From Ensifer sp. PDNC004 (GTDB lineage Bacteria > Pseudomonadota > Alphaproteobacteria > Rhizobiales > Rhizobiaceae), in the NCBI RefSeq assembly GCF_016919405.1, contig NZ_CP070353.1, positions 868,001 to 932,000 on the forward strand: a stretch of DNA of 64,000 nucleotides, read 5' to 3'. The notes beneath the pieces are model-generated. The model ran no database searches and was not told the origin of the DNA. It was given only the letters and a program-made list of their open reading frames with translations. Of the stretch, positions 27,536 through 40,195 are shown piece after piece. Each line of letters starts with the position of its first letter. The stretch's first letter is position 1. The position numbers and the translations under genes were made by a program.

Positions 27536-28702
27536 ATGTCGAGTTCGCGCATCTATATGGACTGGAACGCCACGGCGCCGCTTCTACCGGAAGCGCGCGA
27601 GGCTTGCCTGTCGGCGCTCGACCTTCTCGGCAACCCTTCTTCCGTTCATGGCGAGGGCCGCGCGTTGCGCACGCTCGTCGAAAATGCCCGTCGCGACGTG
27701 GCGTTGCTCTGCGGCGCCAAGCCCGGCAGCGTCATCTTTACCAGCGGCGCCACGGAAGCGGCCAACCTGGTGCTGACGCCCGATTTTCGCATGGGCCGCA
27801 CGCCGCTGAAGATCGGCCGGCTCTATGCCTCGTCGATCGAACATCCGGCGGTGCGCGAAGGCGGGCGCTTCCCGCGTGAAGCGCTCGGCGAAATCCCGGT
27901 GACATCGAATGGCGTCGTCGATCTCGAGGCGTTGCGGGACCTGTTGACGGCGCATGACCGCCAGCTCGGCTTACCGATGGTTGCGGTCATGCTGGTCAAC
28001 AACGAGACGGGCATCATCCAGCCGGTCGCCGAGATCGCCGAGATCGTCCGCCCTCATGGCGGCATTCTCGTCGTCGATGCGGTGCAGGCTGCCGGCAGAC
28101 TGCCGCTTTCCATCGAAGACCTCGGCGCCGATTTCCTGATCATCTCCTCGCACAAGATCGGTGGCCCAAAGGGCGCCGGCGCTCTGGTGGCGCGCGGCGA
28201 GGTCATGATGCCCGCGCCGCTGATCCGCGGCGGCGGACAGGAGAAGGGACACCGCTCCGGCACGGAAAATACGGTCTCGATTGCAGGCTTTGCCACAGCC
28301 GCCAGGAAGGCAGGCGAAGGTGTCGGCCAGCGCATGAGCCATGTCGGCGCGCTGCGCGACAAGCTCGAAGCCGACATGCTTGCGGCCGCGGCGGACGTCG
28401 TCATTCACGGCCGCGACGTTTCGCGCGTTGGCAACACGACCTTCTTCACGCTTCCTGGCCTCAAGGCCGAAACCGGACAGATCGCCTTCGATCTCGAAGG
28501 CGTGGCGCTGTCGGCGGGTTCGGCCTGCTCCTCGGGCAAGGTCGGGCAGAGCCACGTGCTGACGGCGATGGGTTACGATCCGCGCCAGGGCGCACTTCGG
28601 ATCTCGATCGGCGAGGGCACGACACAGGCTGATATCGACCGTTGCGCCGCGGTCTTTGCAAAGGTAGCAGCAAGACGACGGATGCCCGGGCAAGCGGCCT
28701 GA
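27536..28702 (+). CDS. iscS: Cysteine desulfurase, IscS/NifS class
   Basis: 388 aa PLP-dependent enzyme taking sulfur from cysteine for Fe-S cluster assembly. Starts IYMDWNATAPLLPEA; PLP lysine in SSHKIGGPKGAGAL at about residues 203-216; catalytic cysteine in the loop AGSACSSGKV at about 327-336, which is the group I (IscS/NifS) pattern rather than the SufS RxGHHCA pattern. First gene of the suf operon; the second, SufS-type desulfurase lies at 32593. A hairpin (28724-28743) separates it from sufB. The upstream Irr-box-like element suggests iron control. Confidence 0.93.
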   Translation: MSSSRIYMDWNATAPLLPEAREACLSALDLLGNPSSVHGEGRALRTLVENARRDVALLCGAKPGSVIFTSGATEAANLVLTPDFRMGRTPLKIGRLYASSIEHPAVREGGRFPREALGEIPVTSNGVVDLEALRDLLTAHDRQLGLPMVAVMLVNNETGIIQPVAEIAEIVRPHGGILVVDAVQAAGRLPLSIEDLGADFLIISSHKIGGPKGAGALVARGEVMMPAPLIRGGGQEKGHRSGTENTVSIAGFATAARKAGEGVGQRMSHVGALRDKLEADMLAAAADVVIHGRDVSRVGNTTFFTLPGLKAETGQIAFDLEGVALSAGSACSSGKVGQSHVLTAMGYDPRQGALRISIGEGTTQADIDRCAAVFAKVAARRRMPGQAA

Positions 28703-28723
28703 GCGGAACGACCGGACGAAATT

Positions 28724-28743
28724 GCGGAAAAGCAATTTTCCGC
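28724..28743 (+). other. Short perfect hairpin between iscS and sufB
   Basis: GCGGAAAA-GCAA-TTTTCCGC, 8-bp arms and a GCAA tetraloop of the GNRA class, 22 nt after the iscS stop. No T run follows, so it may attenuate or stabilise rather than terminate. Confidence 0.5.
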
Positions 28744-28853
28744 TTGGCAAACAGGGTGAAAAGCGCCTTTTAGCCATTACATAAGCGGTGCGCCAAGTTC
28801 GCATCGTGTTGACAAGCTGCCGGACCTTGGATCCGGCAAGATTGGAGAACGAC

Positions 28854-30323
<1,470 letters not shown>

Positions 30324-30403
30324 GGCCCTGAACTGAAAATTGAATGGCGCGCACCAAGAGCTTGCGCGCGAACGAACGTTCGTTTCCCAAGAGGACGATA
30401 GAA

Positions 30404-31159
30404 ATGCTTGAAATCAAGAACCTGCACGCCCGCATCGCCGAAGACGGCACCGAAATCATCCGTGGCCTGAACCTCACCGTGAAGGCCGGCGAAGTCGCCG
30501 CCATCATGGGCCCGAACGGCTCCGGCAAGTCGACGCTGTCCTACATCCTGTCGGGCCGCGAAGACTACGAAGTCACCGAAGGCGACATCCTCTATAACGG
30601 CGAGAGCATTCTCGAGCTCGACGCCGCCGAGCGCGCCGCCAAGGGCATTTTCCTGGCCTTCCAGTACCCGGTCGAGATCCCGGGCGTTGCCACCATGCAG
30701 TTCCTGAAGGTGGCGATGAACGAACAGCGCAAGTATCGCGGCGAAGACGAACTGACGACGCCGGAATTCATGCGCCGCGTCAAGGAAGCGGCAGCCGAGC
30801 TGAAGATCGCACCGGAAATGCTGCGCCGCCCGCTCAACGTCGGCTTCTCCGGCGGTGAGAAGAAGCGCGCCGAAATCCTGCAGATGTCGTTGCTTGAGCC
30901 GAAGCTTTGCGTGCTCGACGAGACGGACTCGGGCCTCGACATCGACGCGCTGAAGATCGTCGCCGACGGCGTCAACGCGCTGCGTTCGCCGGATCGCGCC
31001 GTCGTCGTCATCACCCACTACCAGCGCCTGCTCGACTACATCGTGCCGGACACGGTTCACGTGCTCTACAAGGGCCAGGTGATCAAGTCGGGCGACAAGA
31101 CGCTGGCACACGAACTCGAAGCCAACGGCTACGCGGAAATCATCGAGGCCGCGGCCTGA
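30404..31159 (+). CDS. sufC: Fe-S cluster assembly ATPase SufC
   Basis: 251 aa from ATG 30404 (MLEIKNLHARIAEDGTEI), AGAGGA upstream. ABC-type ATPase of the SufBCD complex. Walker A GPNGSGKST at about residues 36-44, Q-loop FQYPVEIPGV, signature FSGGEKKR at about 148-155, and Walker B LCVLDETDSGLDID. The DETDSGLD end of Walker B is the SufC form. Its stop is 22 nt before sufD. Confidence 0.98.
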   Translation: MLEIKNLHARIAEDGTEIIRGLNLTVKAGEVAAIMGPNGSGKSTLSYILSGREDYEVTEGDILYNGESILELDAAERAAKGIFLAFQYPVEIPGVATMQFLKVAMNEQRKYRGEDELTTPEFMRRVKEAAAELKIAPEMLRRPLNVGFSGGEKKRAEILQMSLLEPKLCVLDETDSGLDIDALKIVADGVNALRSPDRAVVVITHYQRLLDYIVPDTVHVLYKGQVIKSGDKTLAHELEANGYAEIIEAAA

Positions 31160-31181
31160 CGCCTGTCGAAGGAGTGTTCGA

Positions 31182-32462
31182 ATGAATATGCAACAGGCAA
31201 TCAAGATGACGGCGGCCGAAACGGCGCTCGTCGATGCCTATACCGCGCAGATCGGTGATCTGCCGGGCGACGGCTCCGTGCTCTCGGTTCGCGACACGCT
31301 GGTGCACGAACTGCGCACCGCCGGCCTTCCGACCCGCCGCGTCGAATCCTGGCACTATACCGACCTGCGCACGCTGCTGCGCGCGGTGCCGGCTGCCGAC
31401 CCGACGGCTTTTGCCGATCGCGTCGACGCCCTGGTTCCGGGCTCGACGGTGTTTTCCGTCCGCAATGGCCAGGCAGAGGCCAAGGGCAGCCTGCCTGACG
31501 GCGTGACGGTTCGTTCCTACGTCGACAGCCTGCTCGACGGTTCGGCTGCCGCCGGCCTTGCGGTGCTCGGCTTTGACGACGCGATCGGCCGCATCAACGG
31601 CGGTCTCGTTCGCGGCGGTCTCGAAATCGCTGTCGCCGACGATGCGACGCTCGAAAACCCGCTGGAAATCCAGCTGGTTCAGAGCCTCGGCCAGGCGCAC
31701 ACCCGCTTCCCGGTCACCTTCGGCGCCAACGCCAAGGCAACCGTGATCGAGCGGCATCTGTCGACCAAGGACGCCGAGAGCTTCGTCTCCTCCGTCAGCG
31801 ACGTGACGCTTGCCGAAGGCGCGGATGTCACCTGGATCATCCTGCAGCAGCAGGGTGCCGCCGATACCCATCTCGGCCAGATCCGCTTCGATCTCGGCAA
31901 GAACGCCAAGCTGCATCTCTTCGTCATCAACGCCGGCGGCAAGCTGGTGCGCCAGGAGATCCATGGCAAGACGAGCGGCGAGGGCGCGGATTTCAAGCTG
32001 CGCGGCATCAACCTGCTCGGCGGCGAGACCCATACGGACGTGACCTTTACGCTCGGCCACAACGTGCCGCACACGACCTCGACGGAGATCATCCGCAACG
32101 TCGTGTTTGATCGTGCCAAGGGCGTGTTCCAGGGCAAGATCCTGGTCGCCAAGGACGCGCAGAAGACCGACGCGAAGATGGCGTGCAACACGCTGCTTCT
32201 GTCCGACGACGCCGACCTGTCGGCCAAGCCGGAATTGGAGATCTTTGCTGACGACGTGCAGTGCGGCCACGGTGCGACGGTTGCCGATATCGACCACACG
32301 CAGCTCTTCTACCTGATGGCGCGCGGCGTTCCGGAAAACAAGGCGCGGGCCATGCTCGTCAATGCCTTCGTTGCCGAGATCGTCGAAGAGCTTGAAGACC
32401 ACGAAGCGCTGGTCGAGGCACTGGAAGACGTCATCTCGACCTGGCTCGACAAGCACGCCTGA
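31182..32462 (+). CDS. sufD: Fe-S cluster assembly protein SufD
   Basis: 426 aa with ATG 31182, AAGGAG upstream. Shares the SufBD beta-helix: LPTRRVESWHYTDLRTLL near residue 47, a central run of short strands, and the C-terminal SufBD signature with FADDVQCGHGATVADID and QLFYLMARGVPENKARAML. SufD pairs with SufB and is needed for iron loading. A RIME1-like element interrupts the operon just after the stop. Confidence 0.96.
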   Translation: MNMQQAIKMTAAETALVDAYTAQIGDLPGDGSVLSVRDTLVHELRTAGLPTRRVESWHYTDLRTLLRAVPAADPTAFADRVDALVPGSTVFSVRNGQAEAKGSLPDGVTVRSYVDSLLDGSAAAGLAVLGFDDAIGRINGGLVRGGLEIAVADDATLENPLEIQLVQSLGQAHTRFPVTFGANAKATVIERHLSTKDAESFVSSVSDVTLAEGADVTWIILQQQGAADTHLGQIRFDLGKNAKLHLFVINAGGKLVRQEIHGKTSGEGADFKLRGINLLGGETHTDVTFTLGHNVPHTTSTEIIRNVVFDRAKGVFQGKILVAKDAQKTDAKMACNTLLLSDDADLSAKPELEIFADDVQCGHGATVADIDHTQLFYLMARGVPENKARAMLVNAFVAEIVEELEDHEALVEALEDVISTWLDKHA

Positions 32463-32469
32463 CGGGCTC

Positions 32470-32571
32470 CTTGCGTAATTCCTTAAATCGGCAGCTATTT
32501 GAGGGTAAATTATGCAGCGGCTCAACATGTTGCAGCGCGCTTAGCGCGTCTTAAGGGACGCGCGGCGCTCC
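32470..32571 (+). repeat. RIME1-like intergenic mosaic element, copy 3, inside the suf operon
   Basis: TTGCGTAATTCCTTAAATCG-GCAG-CTATTTGAGG, then GTAAATTATGCAGCGGCTCAA, then GCGCGTC-TTAAGG-GACGCGC (32545-32564). It matches copy 2 in layout, with base changes in both arms of the first stem. It fills most of the 130-nt gap between sufD and sufS. Confidence 0.7.
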
Positions 32572-32592
32572 AGGGCAATTGGATTAAGAGAC

Positions 32593-33834
32593 ATGGAACA
32601 CACTGTACCGGTGCCTGCCTACGACGTCGAAGCGATCCGCAAGGATTTCCCGATCCTGTCGAAAACCGTCTACGGCAAGCCGCTTGTCTATCTCGACAAC
32701 GGCGCATCGGCACAGAAGCCGCAGGTCGTGATCGATGCGATCTCCCATGCCTATTCCAACGAATACGCCAACGTCCATCGCGGCCTGCATTTCCTGTCGA
32801 ATGCCGCGACGGAAGCCTATGAGGCGGCGCGCGAAAAGGTGCGCCGTTTCCTCAACGCCCCATCCGTCGACAACGTCATCTTCACCAAGTCCTCGACCGA
32901 GGCGATCAACACGGTCGCCTATGGCTACGGCATGCCTGTCCTTGGCGAGGGCGACGAGATCGTGCTCTCCATCATGGAGCACCACTCCAACATCGTTCCC
33001 TGGCACTTCATCCGCGAGCGCCAGGGCGCCAAGCTCGTCTGGATCCCGGTGGATGACGACGGCGCGCTGCATGTCGAAGATTTCGTCAAGTGCCTGACCG
33101 ACAAGACCAAGCTCATCGCCATCACCCATATGTCGAATGCGCTCGGAACCGTCGTTCCGGTCAAGGAAATCTGCCGCATCGCCCGTGAGCGCGGCATTCC
33201 GGTGCTCGTCGATGGCAGCCAGGGCGCCGTGCACATGCCGGTCGATGTTCAGGACATCGACTGCGACTGGTACGTGATGACCGGCCACAAGCTCTACGGT
33301 CCCTCGGGCATCGGCGTGCTCTACGGCAAGACCGATCGTCTGAAAGAGATGCGGCCGTTCCTTGGTGGCGGCGAGATGATCGAAGTGGTCACGGAAGACA
33401 CCGTCACCTACAACGATCCGCCGCATCGCTTCGAAGCCGGCACGCCGCCGATCGTGCAAGCGATCGGTCTTGGCTACGCACTCGACTATATGGAAAAGCT
33501 CGGACGGGCAGCCATACAGGCCCACGAGGCGGACCTGACGGCCTATGCGCGCGAGCGCCTGTCGGCGGTCAACTCGCTCAGGGTCTTCGGCAATACGCCC
33601 GACAAGGGCAGCATCTTTGCCTTCGAGCTTGCCGGCATCCATTCGCACGATGTGTCGATGGTGATCGACCGCGCAGGTGTCGCCGTTCGCGCCGGCACGC
33701 ATTGCGCCCAGCCGCTCTTGAAACGCTTTGGCGTCACCTCCACATGCCGTGCATCCTTCGGCCTTTATAATACCCGGGCGGAAGTCGATGCTCTGGTCGA
33801 GGCGCTGGAACACGCTCGCAAGTTTTTCGCTTGA
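32593..33834 (+). CDS. sufS: Cysteine desulfurase SufS
   Basis: 413 aa. Group II desulfurase: ILSKTVYGKPLVYLDNGASA near residue 22, PLP lysine in TGHKLYGPSGIGVLYG at about 228-242, catalytic cysteine in RAGTHCAQP at about 365-373 (RxGHHCA-type motif). Normally partnered by SufE or SufU, neither of which is in the window. It is the second desulfurase in this operon after iscS. A stem-loop (33851-33881) follows the stop. Confidence 0.96.
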   Translation: MEHTVPVPAYDVEAIRKDFPILSKTVYGKPLVYLDNGASAQKPQVVIDAISHAYSNEYANVHRGLHFLSNAATEAYEAAREKVRRFLNAPSVDNVIFTKSSTEAINTVAYGYGMPVLGEGDEIVLSIMEHHSNIVPWHFIRERQGAKLVWIPVDDDGALHVEDFVKCLTDKTKLIAITHMSNALGTVVPVKEICRIARERGIPVLVDGSQGAVHMPVDVQDIDCDWYVMTGHKLYGPSGIGVLYGKTDRLKEMRPFLGGGEMIEVVTEDTVTYNDPPHRFEAGTPPIVQAIGLGYALDYMEKLGRAAIQAHEADLTAYARERLSAVNSLRVFGNTPDKGSIFAFELAGIHSHDVSMVIDRAGVAVRAGTHCAQPLLKRFGVTSTCRASFGLYNTRAEVDALVEALEHARKFFA

Positions 33835-33850
33835 GGAATAATATATAGAA

Positions 33851-33881
33851 GGTTCAAAGACTTCTCATAAATCTTTGAACC
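33851..33881 (+). other. Perfect 10-bp hairpin between sufS and sufT
   Basis: GGTTCAAAGA at 33851-33860 and TCTTTGAACC at 33872-33881 pair exactly around an 11-nt loop. No T tract follows and the sufT ribosome site (CAGGAGG) starts 15 nt later, so transcription evidently continues. Confidence 0.6.
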
Positions 33882-33907
33882 AGAAGAGAAAGTTCAGGAG
33901 GCCTGAC

Positions 33908-34288
33908 ATGAGCCTTGATGCTACGGAAGAAAAGATCGACGTTCGTGAAGGCATCGTCCATTCGGCGATTCCGGCCGAAGAAATTGCACGCCTCAGCGAC
34001 GATATCATTGCCGCGCTGAAGACCGTCTACGACCCGGAAATCCCGGCCGACATCTTCGAACTGGGCCTGATCTACAAGATCGACATCGAAGACGACCGCA
34101 TGGTCAAGATCGACATGACGCTGACCGCACCCGGTTGCCCGGTGGCGGGCGAGATGCCGGGCTGGGTCGAGAATGCCGTCGGCGCCGTCGAGGGTGTCTC
34201 GGGTGTCGAGGTCAAGATGACTTTCGATCCGCCGTGGACGCCGGACCGCATGTCCGAGGAAGCACAGGTCGCCGTCGGCTGGTACTGA
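33908..34288 (+). CDS. sufT: SUF system DUF59 (MIP18-like) protein, SufT
   Basis: 126 aa from ATG 33908 (MSLDATEEKID), CAGGAGG upstream. DUF59/MIP18 fold with the typical ALKTVYDPEIPADIFELGLIY block at about residues 38-58 and the cysteine motif LTAPGCPVAGEMP at about 75-87. SufT-type proteins act late in the pathway, helping cluster maturation or transfer to targets. Lies between sufS and sufA, the common order in alphaproteobacteria. Confidence 0.92.
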   Translation: MSLDATEEKIDVREGIVHSAIPAEEIARLSDDIIAALKTVYDPEIPADIFELGLIYKIDIEDDRMVKIDMTLTAPGCPVAGEMPGWVENAVGAVEGVSGVEVKMTFDPPWTPDRMSEEAQVAVGWY

Positions 34289-34382
34289 GCCCTGCCATAT
34301 TGATCCGTTAAGGCACGGATACTACATTTGATTCTGTAAGGCGCCGGGCCTTTACCCCGGTGACGACAAGGAGAATGAGCCC

Positions 34383-34775
34383 ATGGGCTTTGCCGTGATG
34401 AGCCTGACCGATGCTGCTGCTGGCCGCGTGCGCGCGATCGTCGAGAATTCCGGCGCCGATGCCAAGGGCATTCGCGTCGGCATCAAGAAGGGTGGCTGCG
34501 CCGGCATGGAATATGCCGTTGATCTCGTGACCGAACCCAATCCCAAGGACGATCTGATCGAGCATCAGGGCGCCAAGGTTTGGATTGCGCCGGAAGCGGT
34601 GCTCTATCTGCTCGGCACGCAGATGGATTTCGAAGTGACGACGCTGCGTTCCGGCTTCACCTTCCACAATCCCAACCAGACATCCGCCTGCGGGTGCGGT
34701 GAATCGGTCGAGTTGAAGCCGGCCGATCTGGCGGCACTTGCCGCGCAGGGCGACGCCGTCGTGCGCGCCAACTAA
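34383..34775 (+). CDS. sufA: A-type Fe-S carrier SufA
   Basis: 130 aa. HesB/IscA fold with the three conserved cysteines: GGCAGMEY (C about 39) and ACGCGESV (C about 102 and 104). Binds an Fe-S cluster or iron and passes it to apo-proteins. Start ATG 34383 has AAGGAG upstream. Last gene of the operon, 90 nt after sufT, and followed by a strong terminator. Confidence 0.95.
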   Translation: MGFAVMSLTDAAAGRVRAIVENSGADAKGIRVGIKKGGCAGMEYAVDLVTEPNPKDDLIEHQGAKVWIAPEAVLYLLGTQMDFEVTTLRSGFTFHNPNQTSACGCGESVELKPADLAALAAQGDAVVRAN

Positions 34776-34803
34776 GTTTTACCATTCCTTCAATTGGATA
34801 GGT

Positions 34804-34832
34804 CGGCCCGGTTTTCGCCGGGCCTTTTTTCT
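34804..34832 (+). terminator. Rho-independent terminator of the suf operon
   Basis: GGCCCGG-TTTTC-CCGGGCC-type stem directly followed by TTTTTT, 29 nt after the sufA stop. This is the strongest terminator signal in the window. Confidence 0.9.
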
Positions 34833-34867
34833 GCTGAGATACACGTCTATGGAATAGGGAGAGGGAC

Positions 34868-36373
34868 ATGGCGGCGTTGAACGAAGATCTCGTCTTCAAG
34901 GCGCTCTACGAAACGTTTCCCGATCCCGTGATTATCATCGACGCCGAGCGGATCATCCGTTCCGCGAACAATGCAGCGCTCCGCCAGTTCGGCTATCCGG
35001 CTGCGGAGTTCATCGACAAGTCCGTACGCCTGATCTACGCGACCGACGCGGAATACGCCAAGCGCCTGCAGAACCGGGCGGCGCGCGTGGACGAAACCGC
35101 GCCCCGATCCTCGAACTACCTTTATGTCCGGCGCGACGGCTCGACGTTTTCGGGGCATCTGCGCACGACGCCGCTGATCAACGACGCCGGCGAAGAACTG
35201 GCGCTCATCGGCATCATCAGAGACATTTCGGACCTGACCGAGGCCGTGAGCGAACGGCAGAAGGCTTCCGAGATGCTGAATGCGGCGCTCGAAGCGATGC
35301 CCGAAGGCTTTGCCATCTTCGACCGGGAGGAACGGCTGGTCGTCTATAACCGGGCTTATCAGGCGATCTGCGGGCCTGCCGGCCAGGCACTCAAGCCCGG
35401 CATCACCGCCGAGGAAATCCTGCTCTTGGCGCGCCAGGGCGGTCATTACCCGGACGCCTTGCCGGGCACGCGCGAAGGCGACGAGTGGATCGCCTCGCGG
35501 CTGCGCGATTTCCGCTATCCGGACGGAAAGCCGAAAATCCACCGCTATGCCGACGACCGCTGGCTGCGGGTTGAAAACATCAAGGCCAAGGACGGCAACA
35601 CGGTCGTCGCGCGTGTCGATGTCACGGACCTGAAGCGCGCCGAACTCGCGCTCGAGCGGCAACGACAGGAACTGGAGCACAAGAACGAAGCGCTCGATCA
35701 GTTCACCGCCACCGTCTCCCACGACCTCAAGGCTCCGCTTCGGCACATCTCGATGTTCTCCGAGATGATCGAAGACGACCTCAAGGCAGGCAATCAGACC
35801 GAACTTGCCGAACATGCCCGGCACTTGCGCGACAGCGTCCGGCGCATGAACCGAGTGGTCGACAGTTTGCTCGACTATGCGCAGATCGCGCATCGCATCA
35901 CCGACTGGACCGAGGTGAAGCTGAGCGACGTCGTCTCGGAGACGCTGGCTATCCTTGCCGGTGACGCCAGCGACGCCAACGCTACCTTCGATGTCGGCCC
36001 GCTGCCGGAACTGGAGGGGGATCCCGAGTTGCTGCGCCGCCTGGTCCAGAACCTGGTCGGCAATGCGATCAAGTACCGGCACGCCGACCGTCGCCCGGTC
36101 ATCCGCATTCACGGCAACAATTTGCACCAGACGGTGGAACTGGTGGTGGAGGACAACGGCATCGGCATCGATCCGCGGTTTGCGACCCGAATCTTCGAAG
36201 TGTTCCAGCGGCTGCACAAGGATGAGACGGTCTATGGCGGTACCGGAATCGGCCTGTCGCTCGCCAAACGCATCGCCGAAAGCCATGGCGGTTCGATCTG
36301 CCTTGACACGAGCTTCCGAGAAGGCGCACGTTTCATCGTGTTGCTTCCGAGGTGGCTGAGGAAGGCGAAGTAG
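34868..36373 (+). CDS. PAS-domain sensor histidine kinase
   Basis: 501 aa, no membrane segments, so cytoplasmic. PAS domain 1 at about residues 10-120 (FPDPVIIIDAERIIRSANNA), PAS-like domain 2 at about 135-255 (ALEAMPEGFAIFDREERLVVY), then a HisKA domain with phospho-acceptor histidine in FTATVSHDLKAPLRH near residue 284, and HATPase motifs N (NLVGNAIKYRH), G1 (DNGIGI) and G2 (GGTGIGLSLAKR). The second PAS half has the pattern found in PAS-7 domains of alphaproteobacterial kinases. A CheY-like receiver gene follows at once (11 nt), likely its partner. Confidence 0.92.
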   Translation: MAALNEDLVFKALYETFPDPVIIIDAERIIRSANNAALRQFGYPAAEFIDKSVRLIYATDAEYAKRLQNRAARVDETAPRSSNYLYVRRDGSTFSGHLRTTPLINDAGEELALIGIIRDISDLTEAVSERQKASEMLNAALEAMPEGFAIFDREERLVVYNRAYQAICGPAGQALKPGITAEEILLLARQGGHYPDALPGTREGDEWIASRLRDFRYPDGKPKIHRYADDRWLRVENIKAKDGNTVVARVDVTDLKRAELALERQRQELEHKNEALDQFTATVSHDLKAPLRHISMFSEMIEDDLKAGNQTELAEHARHLRDSVRRMNRVVDSLLDYAQIAHRITDWTEVKLSDVVSETLAILAGDASDANATFDVGPLPELEGDPELLRRLVQNLVGNAIKYRHADRRPVIRIHGNNLHQTVELVVEDNGIGIDPRFATRIFEVFQRLHKDETVYGGTGIGLSLAKRIAESHGGSICLDTSFREGARFIVLLPRWLRKAK

Positions 36374-36384
36374 GGCGGAACAAG

Positions 36385-36813
36385 GTGACCTCGACGCCAA
36401 AGCGATTGCTCTTGGTGGAAGACGACGCGCACGATGCGCGTTTCGTGATGCGCGCCTTTGCCCAGGTCGATAAATCGATCAAACTCGTTCTGGCGACCGA
36501 TGCGGATGAGGCCCTAGGGCAGCTCGCCAGCGGGCATTTCGACTACATGCTGATGGATATCAAGCTGCCCGGCAGCGACGGCATCGAGCTTCTAAGGCGT
36601 GTGCGCAAGAGCCGCGCCACTGCGCTGATCCCGATCATCGTGCTGACGTCCTCGATCAATCCGGCCGACGTGCTTCAGTGCTACGGTGCCGGCGCCAATG
36701 CCTATGCGGCAAAACCCTCCTCGGTCATCGAGTATCGCCGCTTTGCCGAGGCCTTCATCCGCTTCTGGGTCGAAAGCACGATCCTGCCAGCGGGCATGAG
36801 CGCGCGCCGATAG
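36385..36813 (+). CDS. Single-domain response regulator (CheY-like)
   Basis: 142 aa from GTG 36385, which has a GGGCGG-type site upstream; a GTG at 36352 lies inside the kinase gene. Receiver domain only: acidic pair in VEDDAHDARF at about residues 11-20, phospho-Asp in YMLMDIKLPG near residue 58, T in VLTSS, and K in AAKPSS near residue 109. No DNA-binding output, as in Rcp1-like receivers paired with cytoplasmic PAS or phytochrome kinases. Works by protein contact or as a phosphorelay shuttle; target unknown. Confidence 0.9.
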   Translation: MTSTPKRLLLVEDDAHDARFVMRAFAQVDKSIKLVLATDADEALGQLASGHFDYMLMDIKLPGSDGIELLRRVRKSRATALIPIIVLTSSINPADVLQCYGAGANAYAAKPSSVIEYRRFAEAFIRFWVESTILPAGMSARR

Positions 36814-36916
36814 CTGCGGCCCGCACGCTACGGGCGTGACACGTCAAGATCTCTGGGGAATCAGGCGGAGCGCAGATGCGGCGCATCCATCCGGGCGCAG
36901 GCGCGCCGGAAAGACA

Positions 36917-36944
36917 ACCGGCGGAACATTGCTGCTCCGCCGGT
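36917..36944 (-). terminator. Hairpin after gcvP, probable terminator
   Basis: ACCGGCGGA (36917-36925) and TCCGCCGGT (36936-36944) form a perfect 9-bp stem with a 10-nt loop, 8 nt past the gcvP stop. Only a weak T run (TTGTCTTT) follows on the minus strand. Confidence 0.55.
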
Positions 36945-36952
36945 CGATGTCG

Positions 36953-39816
<2,864 letters not shown>

Positions 39817-39817
<1 letters not shown>

Positions 39818-40179
39818 CAGGCGACGAGCTCCTTGTAGGCCGCTTCGTCGAGAAGGGCGTCGGCTGCGTTCGGATCGGCAAGCTTGAGCTTGAAGAACCA
39901 GGCGGCGCCCTGCGGGTCGCTGTTGACCAGCGACGGGTCGTCGACGATCGCCTGGTTGACTTCGACGATTTCGCCGTCAAGTGGACAATAGACGTCGGAC
40001 GCCGCCTTGACGGACTCGACCGTTGCCGCCGTGTCGCCCTTGGCGAAGGTGGAGCCGGTTTCCGGCAATTCCACGAAGACAAGGTCGCCGAGCTGGCCGG
40101 CTGCGTGCTCGGTGATGCCGACCGTTGCAACGCCAGCTTCGACCTTCAGCCACTCGTGTTCGTCGGTGAACTTCAACAT
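39817..40179 (-). CDS. gcvH: Glycine cleavage system H protein
   Basis: 120 aa from ATG 40179 ([16 protein letters not shown]). The lipoyl-attachment lysine is K58 in the family motif ESVKAASD. Shuttles the methylamine intermediate from GcvP to GcvT. Length and fold fit the family exactly. It lies 16 nt after the gcvT stop and its own stop overlaps the gcvP ATG. Confidence 0.98.
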
Positions 40180-40195
40180 TATCGCTCTCTCCTGA

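Noticed and set aside
28819..28837. GCCGGA-N7-TCCGGC stem just before sufB as a terminator or operator
   Set aside because: Only 6 bp and within the expected leader; too weak to call in GC-rich DNA.
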